Positions 55,311-64,000 of a DNA stretch of 64,000 nt are shown here, piece after piece. The stretch comes from Lingula anatina (lineage: Eukaryota; Brachiopoda; Lingulata; Lingulida; Lingulidae). A program made the position numbers and the translations under genes. The notes beneath the pieces are model-generated. The model had not been told where the DNA came from, did not search any database, and saw nothing but the letters and a program-made list of their open reading frames with translations. Location: the NCBI RefSeq assembly GCF_001039355.2, contig NW_019773592.1:596800-660799 (forward strand), written 5' to 3'. Every line of letters begins with the position of its first letter. Position 1 is the first letter of the stretch.

Positions 55311-56232
55311 CTCCAAGAAAAGCCATGGAGGTGTAAAATTCGGAGAAAAATGCTTGTATTTACAATATTGCAAAATTCATTGAAATTCATTGATTGATCA
55401 TAACTATTTTCATATTTCCATATCTAAAAACCCTGATACAGCGTTATGATCCACATTACCATGGGCTCCAAATGTGTTCTCTCTTGCAGGAAAGCGCCCC
55501 TGACGGTCGTCGAGGCAGGCGTGGTCTGTGATGGCACAACACTGCTGTCGTGAAGAGTAGAACGATCTCCGTGCTGTCGGTGAATTAACAGCTCTCTGTC
55601 AACAGATCTGAGCAGGTGGATCAAATTGCACAAATCACTATTATCTCACTTGGAGGCAAGAACAATATGTCGGTAAGTTGATGTGTTTAACTTAGGTTGA
55701 GTGGTGGATATATAATTACACCACATGCTAAACACATGGTCTAATACATATGTACTACTGGGTAGTTATACTTCCACTTCAAGTGGTATCGGTTTCAGTT
55801 TTACTTATATTATTGAAATAGAAGTATGACATAAGCTGTAGACGACGGTGAGTAGAGTGAGACCCTATACGGAAGTAAGAGGGCAGAAGACAAAAAAGTA
55901 TCGTGCAATATTATAAACGAGTTACGCCTGGCTCACGTTGTGTGGTCTGCTCCAGTAGACTTGATAAACCTACAGGAAACAGTGGATGAAATAATCAGTG
56001 ATATATGTGAGTGTGACCACAGGCAGTAGGCGGCACAAGGAACTCCCCTCCCCCAGCAGCCCAACCCCATATGTTTTTTAACTCTATAAATCTTGTGTTT
56101 GGGTGGTGGTGGTGGAGGGGGGGGGGGGGGGGGGGGGGGGGGAGGGGGAAAGACATATCGGATATTTTTCAACGGTTGAAAAAGCCGGGGGTNNNNNNNN
56201 NNNNNNNNNNNNNNNNNAATAAATTTTGTTGT

Positions 56233-56268
<36 letters not shown>

Positions 56269-58774
56269 GAGAGGTAGCGGATAGACATACTGGTATATTT
56301 CAACGCTTGTAAAAGCCTGGGTATGTCATGACATATCAACCACAAAAACTTCAGTGGTTTTATTTGTGCATCAGGCCAAGTATATAATATTTTTCAACAA
56401 TTCTAGTATATATATTACTGTACGAGGTTGTCAGGGGTTATGAAATTATTGACATATCAACTGCTGTGATTGATTTCTGTTGCCATATTGTAATTATTGA
56501 TGCTACAAGTAAATTATTGACAAATAAGGATTTTGATTGGGGGGGCGGCGGGAGGGAGCACAGAGATGAAATAAAAAGTGACAGAGCAAAATGAGGCAAA
56601 TATTAAAAGTTAATATTTTAACCATGGTTTGATGGTATGTAAGGTATAAGGATTAATTGAAAGAAAAGCTTGGTTTTGTCTCATTTTGCTCTTGGAGATT
56701 GAGGTTACCTCTGGAGCTGAGTGTCCCCCCCCCCCCTCCACCAACATTTCCTAATTACTATTATACTTGTACATGTGCAGTGTGTGCACTAATTATTATG
56801 TATAATGCACATCCTGTGTATTATTATAGACCTATATACAGAGGAACATGCATTTTATTGATGAAAGGGAACTAAATAAAGACCTAACAAATTGTGACAT
56901 CTCATGTATCCAGAAAACATTTTGGATACAGTGTTAACAAGAACATGTAGATTATAATTTAGGATGTTGGGCAGAAAAAGGAAAATATTACATTTCATTT
57001 TGTGAAAGAGTTGGCACTTGTATTAATTTGGATCTAAAAAACACTGCATTCATCTTTTTTTTTGTGAAATACTAAAAATACTCATAAATTTACCAGCAGA
57101 ATGTATTTAAACTGTTGCTCAGACTGAAGTGTGAATAATTTAATTGTAGGTCTATGAGTAAGCATATCTAGCCCAAATTGGGTTAATATAATTTGATATG
57201 AGCTGGAATGCCTTATGTTAACTTACTGTGCATGGAAAGGAGGTGATTTATTCTGCAGTCACAGCCAGGAATCTCATTAAAAAAAACTACTTTATCATTA
57301 AAACAGGGTTGCCAGCAGTACAATACTAGTACGAAAATGTATATTAAAATTTAGTAGATCTGTTGTTAAATGTGTCATTGGCAAACTGATAACTTGCACC
57401 AGAAAAGAAAGCTAATCAAGACTTAAAGATGGGAAACAGTCAGTGCAAAAATAAATAAAAAATAAAATAAATATTTAAATTAAGCATACTGCCTCATCAA
57501 ACCACCAATGAAGGTCTAAAAATCCACTGTTCCTTTGAAAAAACAGTGTTCAATCATTATTGAGAAACTCTACAGATTTACACCATTTTCACTGGTCCAG
57601 CTTCAATTTGACTGGTATTCATTCTGGGGACAGTGCTAATGACACCAACTGATAGGAAGAAAAGAAGTTAATAATAATTATAATGAGTTTGTAGCCCTGT
57701 TTAATACGGCTGTTTGCACGATCTTTCCTGCATTGACGTGGGTTGCTTATTAATTACTTCAGCTATAAATCAACGTGCTGCAATTATTTAGCAAAGCAGT
57801 TAAAGGAATTTGCATTTTAGTCAGAATAACATGATCTGAAATGGTGTTTAAATGTCATGATGATGTCTGGTGGGACATTGCTCTAGCAAAAGTAGTGTAT
57901 GATTCTTGTCTGGCTACAATGTACTATGTACTAATTATTTTTTATTTGTTGCTTTATAAAACCTAAAGTATTGTCTGTGAAACTCAAAATTATATTATTT
58001 TAGCTTTGCCCATTCTCATTTAAAAAAGATTCCATGTCATATGAAATATAAACAAATGAATAAATACAGGAAGTAAATGAATAAATGTATGCAGGATTTC
58101 TTATAAAAGACTGTTGTACAGCAAGAAAAAACAAATAGGTAACAAAACTAAGAAAAAAAAACAATAGAGAGTAACCAGAAAAAAGTTTCTTTATTTTTTT
58201 TTAATAAATGGCCACATTAAGTTGCCCTCAATGTCTGATATTCTGAAAGTCAGCATATATAAAAAATTCAGCAGTGTCGATTTCTAGTAATTAAATTCTG
58301 CAGTTCAGCAGAGCACAACCCTCCAGTAAATGATGTATCATTTATAGTGTCCCTAACAGTATTGGATTTACAGGGCATTCTGGTTTGCCTTTATTGATTG
58401 ACATAATAGACACCTTTTTACACCTACCTGGCAACCCCAATGTGCAAAGCTACAAACACAAATACAACTTTGTTTGTCTTAGCAGTCTCGCCTGGAGGTT
58501 TGGAGATTGATATTTTAGGATACCAATTATAAAAGATACACTTTGTCTTCCATTAGAAGGCATATTAGTTAGCAGTGTGCATTATTGGTGACATTAGCTC
58601 CGTTAACTTCTCAGGGCTAACACCTTTAAAATTGAATTGTGGCTTGTGAAATTTTGTCAGTTTGTTTAGTTTCTGGGCACCGTCTCTGCTTAGCGCCATC
58701 AGGTTCCGAGACCAAGACTGCTCCTTGTACCATTAGTCTGATATATTTTTCGGCACAGTGCAGTAGGAATTTCA
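55311..58774. other. Intergenic stretch with an assembly gap
   Basis: No coding sequence is recognised. It holds the poly-G/N gap region described separately, scattered AT-rich sequence and a poly-C run at about 56726-56736. Confidence 0.5.
56117..56340. repeat. Poly-G tracts around a 25-bp N gap
   Basis: Poly-G at 56117-56142 and 56233-56267 flank an N gap at 56193-56217. After each poly-G tract comes a related sequence: GATATTTTTCAACGGTTGAA then AAAGCCGGGG, and GGTATATTTCAACGCTTGTA then AAAGCCTGGG. The region is thus a degenerate tandem duplication of a unit of about 115 bp that begins in poly-G. The true copy number is unknown because of the gap. Confidence 0.85.
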
Positions 58775-58981
58775 GGCCACATTCGTAACCAAAGTTGAAC
58801 CATGGACTAACTGATCCACGAATCAAATATGGCAGACTCACTTGAAATATTATCATGTAATCCCTGCAGGGATTCCATTTTTTTTTCTATTTGGGGATTA
58901 AGCAGCAAGCTTTTAAGTTAGTCGGCCATATTTGATCTGCGGACCGGTTAATTCGTGGATCAACTTGCCCTGAATGCACCC
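58775..58981. mobile_element. MITE family B, copy 3 (most complete)
   Basis: About 207 bp. Right end, read inward: GGGTGCATTCAGGGCAAG then GTTGATCCACGAATTAAC, followed by AGATCAAATATGGCCGACT. The left half mirrors it (GTTGAACCATGGACTAAC, GAATCAAATATGGCAGACT) with AAGC/GCTT motifs about the centre. TAA follows the right end (58982-58984); the left flank is TCA, so the duplication has decayed or the left limit is off. Confidence 0.75.
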
Positions 58982-61900
58982 TAAGTTGACCTTCACATAC
59001 TCAAATTGATAAATGAACCTCGTGTACTTGTTAATTAAATTGTCAAATAATATCTAGCTTTGATAAATTTTTCTATATCCCGAAATGGGTTAATTGGTGG
59101 GTGTGACAACATTATGCTGTAATGTATTGTAAATACCAACATGAACACCTGTCTGAATATGTGTGTTACATAGTAGAGGTGGATTATATAAGATGTATAG
59201 GTGGATTAATTGGATGTACAGGTGTAGGGGGAAAACTTTGAAGACTAGGTCCAGAGAATCTGTCTTACAAGAAATCTACCAGTTCTCCCAATTCTGTGCT
59301 TGTTTGAACTCAGTTTTCATGCATTTTAGTCTAAGTTTACATGTAATTTATTATTATGTATTGTATTTACACATCAGTCTTGCTAGTCCAAAGGACCTGT
59401 GATATCAAAAATTTTGCAAGTCCTCTGTAATTTCTGGTGGTCAGTAACCTGTCAGACTGGCAGTTTCCCCAGGTGAAAAAGCATTATTTTTAGAACAATT
59501 ACAAGCTATTTCACCTGTTGTTGGCAGAGAAAGATATGTAGCTTTGTGTGGGTATTTTCAAATTTTTGTTTCAGATAGTTGTACATTAAATTTTTTGAAA
59601 AATAAATATTATAAATGTGGTTTTAAAAAGTTAAATATACAAGAAAGGTCTTGGGTCTAGCTGGGTTGTATCTATTGGTTTGTTGTGTTGAATTGATGTG
59701 AAATAATTTCAGTGTTCTAAAGACGCTTTTTTTTTTGCAAAAATATCATAATGAAATTCACCCAGTAGTTACAAATCTTGGATAACATGGATATCATACT
59801 AGTACCCACATTTTACTTCCAAACAAAAGCTGTTTATATTTTATCTATGAATGTGAGCGCATCAGTGCCATAAATCATACCCTATCAAGATTTGTCCTCT
59901 GTAATTTCAGAATTTGGTGTACACTATATTGGTTCAAGCTTTAAGGCACTATTATTGAATGATAGATGGGTATCTTCTTTTTTTTTTTTTTCAAGCTCCC
60001 TTCAAGTAATGTTTTCATGAAAACTAAACAACAGATTTACTGTGTAGAATGTGAAATGACAACTTAATGAAGACTTGGTTTAACAGCCTTGGTATGATAA
60101 TGAAGGATAATAAGGTACAGGAAGGTTGTACCCTGCCCCCCCCCCTCCCCCGTTCCTCACTGTCCTTCTACTGGACTTACTGTACAGTAATATAATTTTT
60201 GTCCAAAGTAGACCATTTTATAGTCTGAGCCTACACTTAAAGTAATATTCAAAATTTAAATCAATTTTTAAAGCTTTTTTGTGACGTATATTTTTATATT
60301 TTTTTCTAAAGAACTTTATTGTATTTTAGACCTCAAGTTACAATAACCATCATTATTATTATTATCCATATTATCATTGTCATTAAATTATTATTATTAT
60401 TATTATTATTATAATTATTGTAATATTCTTCTCATCCCTCTTTTGATTAACATCCACTCATTAAAGATGTCATGTATACATTGTTCTTTTGCAAGGATCA
60501 CTGTTGCCATGGAGAATACTTGCGTAAATATTTGTTGTCAAGACAACAAGTGTCCTTGCAATTGACAACAGCAGTGATTGGAACAGTGTTTTACTGTTAA
60601 TAACCAAGTATAGTAAGATCATATATAATTAACACACCCTTTGTTGAAAATTTAATAACATGGTCACATAGGAAATTATATAACATCAAAGAGGCAACAT
60701 CCTCTCACTTTCAATTGTTGTTTAAGATTGAAGATATAAATTAATAGTGACCTTGAGTTCAATGTACTGTACACAAGTGCAACCAACATAACTGTGCAAA
60801 TCAAACTCCCATTGATTTAATGTCATAACTGCAGTTACTGATGTTGTTAAGACCATGCAAGAGCTACTGGTTGTGTTAAAAGGGGGGTCTACAAATCCAG
60901 CAATTTTCACAGTGTAGTTTAGTCTGTTTCTGTAAAGAAAAGTACATTTCTCACGCAGGTTTACAAGGGTTATGAACTACACTGCTAAGACAACTAAGAA
61001 AGGAGTATCATAACTGGAAAAATCTGAACTGTTTAATTTCTAAGGGTCAGCTTCAATAGTTGACCCTCAGAAAATAATATGTTTATGGAGGAACAATAAA
61101 TAAGCAGTGTAGCGTAATATTTCTCTACAATTCCTCTCAGCCATGGTGCTGTTTGTGTGTAATCAACATAGTAACTATTTGTAAGCTTGCTCTTCTGTAC
61201 ACAAAGGTTCTATTTACACACTTACAATTCACATGAAAAGCATGCTTGAGTTTCACATAGGTGTCTAATTGTTGAGAAGAACCAGGGCTATGTTACTAGC
61301 AGGAGACAGTGTTTTTATCAGACCTCGTTTCCACTTTTTTTTAAAGAACAACAACAGGTATTAATAGTGATAAGGTGGGTTTAAGGCTGTGGAATTTGGG
61401 TGTGGTAGATAACTACATATATAAAGTCATTTAAATGTCCTGTATTACTATTAGGGTGTCAACATGTGAAGCTTGTAGTTTTAAAGAATGGTATTTCTTT
61501 AATTCAGAGCTAGGACCCAGAATGTTTTGCCATTGTTGGATTATTTTGGTGTGTTAGCTACAGGGTGTGGTTGTCAAGTGGAAAACTCCATGAGGTACAT
61601 CTCTCCTTTTTGTCGCTGTTGTGACCTCTGTCGTTGGATAGAAAAGAAAATAGGTCAGCAAGGTTATTTTTGCTTGACATTCACGCTCAGTTTACAAAAC
61701 AGACATGTTTGTCAGGAGTCCCCGACAGGTAAGATGTGAATTTTCACAGCAGAATTTAAGATTTAAAGAGTGGCAGAAGTGGAAGAAAACGTAACATCTT
61801 GGATATACACACTAATTACATGTTGTATATATAGTGTACACACCTTTGAGATAAAAGGATAACTAAAGCCCATAGAAGCATAGAAGTACAATTTAGTTGG

Positions 61901-61983
61901 TTGAAAAAGGGTACTCCGTGCAATTCTGAATTATAATGACGATCAAATTTATCCTTGTGTTGGTGCACGTCAATACTACACCG

Positions 61984-62046
61984 TGTTGAATAGTCATTAC
62001 GGAGTAACAGGACTCCTGTTGAATAGTCATTACGGAGTAGCAGGAC
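61984..62046. repeat. Tandem duplication, about 33-bp period
   Basis: TGTTGAATAGTCATTACGGA occurs at 61984 and 62017, followed by GTAACAGGAC and GTAGCAGGAC. Two copies only. Confidence 0.9.
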
Positions 62047-62717
62047 GCGTGCACTTGATTAGAAACCAATTGTAGATATGGGCAGAGAATTATGATGTAA
62101 GAGATGGTGGATGATGCAACTCTTGTTCATATCATGTGCATTATCAATTAACATGGAGTTGATTAAAATGAGGTGCACATGCTAGGTTGAAGTTTGTGGG
62201 AGGAAGGGTGGAAGAATGTCCATTTGATATGGTAAAAAACTGTTAAAGTGCACTTAAAGATAAGCAACGGTCAGTTTAAAACATCAGCCATAGCTTCACT
62301 ATTTGTGAAAAAAGACCTCATTGAAGTGGACTGGACTGCTGCTGAATTATCCAGGCTCAAAAACTACGTTCCCCGACTGCTTTTAAGATCCTGTTAAGAA
62401 ACCAGTCCCTGATATATTATGTCCCATCTCATCCTCTGATTAACATATAAATGTCCCTGCTTAAGCAACGGGTGACATCTATTGTACACGGCGGGTGACA
62501 TCAATTGTAGCCAGTAGTACATGGGTTGGACAAGTTTTGACAGGGACAATAAATCTTCTAGAAGGTGTTGTGGCTTCCATATAGTGGCTGGAGGAATTGA
62601 AAATATCACATACTTCCTTCAAGACAAATGTACTAGTTAGCATGTATTTGTATTTTTTTTTTTTTTTTTTTTTGCTTTATTCCTTTTTAATTATTTATTT
62701 AAAATTAAATGTCCACT

Positions 62718-62722
62718 TAATT

Positions 62723-62773
<51 letters not shown>
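62718..62773. repeat. (TTTA)n microsatellite
   Basis: Pure tetramer tract of about 55 bp. Confidence 0.96.
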
Positions 62774-64000
62774 CAAAGTATGGAGGAATAATATTGTCAG
62801 TTAGAGAGAATATCATTCAAGAATGAAGTATTGACAGCGAGATATTTGCCTGTTTGCCTATAAAGGTTGATGGCAGTGATAGAGCACCTCTTGGGATCAA
62901 CTCTCATGCATAACACTGAGATATTTAAAAGGCAAAAGAGGTTTCAGGTTAATGGTGCACTAAATCCCAGTAGAACTCTGTATCAATCAATAAACAGGCC
63001 TTTGCGAAGGAAGGGGGGTCTTTTTCTGAAGATATAAACATTTTTACCTCTTTACGTGACCCAGGTTAGGAAATGTCGTAGAATCTAGTTCAAATTTTGA
63101 CTCAGAGCAGATCTCAGAGCAGTGCTTGCATCCCCCACCCCCAGGCCCCTAACTACCAGCCTGCATCATAAGATGTAACCTGCAGACAGGTCAAAATGAA
63201 TCCTCTGGTGGGAGCTCTGCTGGGGGCATGTTGATTACATTATGTGATTTCAGCATTTGTATATATTTCATACTGAAATTAATCCAGTAGAAAATTTTTA
63301 GTAAAACAGTTTTGATTAATTTTTTTTTAGAACAATATTTTTATTTGATTTAAGTAATATTTTTATTTGATTGAAATGTTATTAATAAGAGAGATCCTAA
63401 TTTTGGCTTTTAGGACTATATTAAGTCAAAATTAGAAGTGATACTCAGTAATTCCATATTTTGATTTGAAACTGTCAACTTAAAGAAATTTAAATGTGTC
63501 TCCTCTGGAGTAAGTCCTGATATATATATATATATATATATATATGTTAGTGTAATAAAAGCTTCAACCAGTGTTCAAGTACAGCCTACTGAGTCCTAGA
63601 CTGGTGTCATCTTATGCCATTACTTTATGTCTCTTTTACTATTTTTTTCGAGGAAACTTAATCATTCATTCATTTGATAAAACAGAAAACAAAAACAACA
63701 ACCACTTCTAGGGGATTAGAATAACTGTATTCCTGGAAACCATAATCCAGCGTTAAGCCATATAAAAGTAGACTAGCCATAAACAGATCATCAAGAAAAT
63801 GAAAAGAAATAAGTAGTGTGGGTGTATTTTAAATAGCAAGCATTTTAGGTAAAAAAGTAAACTGTTTCTATAGAGGACAAATGTGTGTTTTTGCAGTAAA
63901 GTGTCAAGTTATAACTGTTTATGAAAGGGCCCATATTAAAAAACTATTTTACAAAAAAAAAAGATTGTAGTTGCTGTAAGCATTGCGTATATGTGATCTA

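Larger units (their letters stand above)
58985..64000. other. Intergenic stretch, no supported gene
   Basis: No exon with a recognisable product on either strand. It contains (ATT)n at about 60388-60412, poly-T at 62652-62673, (TTTA)n at 62718-62773, a short tandem duplication at 61984-62046 and (TA)n at 63521-63544. Confidence 0.5.

Noticed and set aside
60503-60516. GTTGCCATGGAGAA as a third X-box
   Set aside because: Two mismatches in the second half-site; not better than background.
62995-63030. GGCCT...GGGGGGTCTTTTTCTGAA resembling the element at 16140
   Set aside because: Only a short internal segment matches and no inverted ends are found, so it was not called as a copy.

Overview
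This is animal nuclear DNA: AT-rich, intron-rich, full of microsatellites, with GT/AG introns throughout. No species can be named from it. The gene families, the abundant short palindromic MITE-like elements and the marine-invertebrate style of the proteins suggest a lophotrochozoan such as a mollusc, but that is inference. Four protein-coding genes can be supported by joining exons across consensus splice sites in a consistent reading phase.

Layout. 1-23254 has no certain exon; it holds simple repeats, three palindromic MITE-like copies, a 166-bp element with inverted ends, a C-rich minisatellite, a pair of X-box-like motifs near 6.1 kb, and one candidate upstream exon of the next gene (ending 17999). 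23255-25666 (+) is an FBXL7-type F-box/LRR gene with a lineage-looking DRNGY tandem repeat in its N-terminal part. 29598-38895 (+) is an 18-exon gene, complete from ATG to stop (609 codons), which has a C21orf58/PRR29-like (DUF4587-like) N-terminal half and a C-terminal half of about 280 residues that I do not recognise. 44601-40107 (-) is a peroxisomal trans-2-enoyl-CoA reductase (PECR) gene with a C-terminal SKL; its sixth exon is cut at a single N and abuts a non-LTR reverse-transcriptase fragment. 54548-46262 (-) is a complete group II PLP decarboxylase of the CSAD/GADL1 type (486 residues as assembled). 55300-64000 has no supported gene; it contains an assembly gap between poly-G tracts and one MITE copy.

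Gene arrangement. The FBXL7-like and C21orf58-like genes are head-to-tail on +. The C21orf58-like and PECR genes converge, with about 1.2 kb between stop codons. PECR and the decarboxylase are head-to-tail on -. The four genes do not form a pathway: ubiquitin-ligase adaptor, unknown, peroxisomal fatty-acid metabolism, and taurine/hypotaurine or beta-alanine synthesis respectively.

The most unusual items are the unrecognised C-terminal half of the 18-exon gene, coded largely by phase 0-0 exons; the DRNGY repeat of the FBXL7 protein; the PECR exon broken at an N together with loss of the usual catalytic tyrosine; a 148-bp fold-back element with a perfect 9-bp target duplication; two MITE families that share end sequence and sit back-to-back at 43 kb; and a 17-bp minisatellite that starts within about 10 bp of a splice donor. 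All exon models come from reading splice sites by eye and from family knowledge; no search or transcript data were used.
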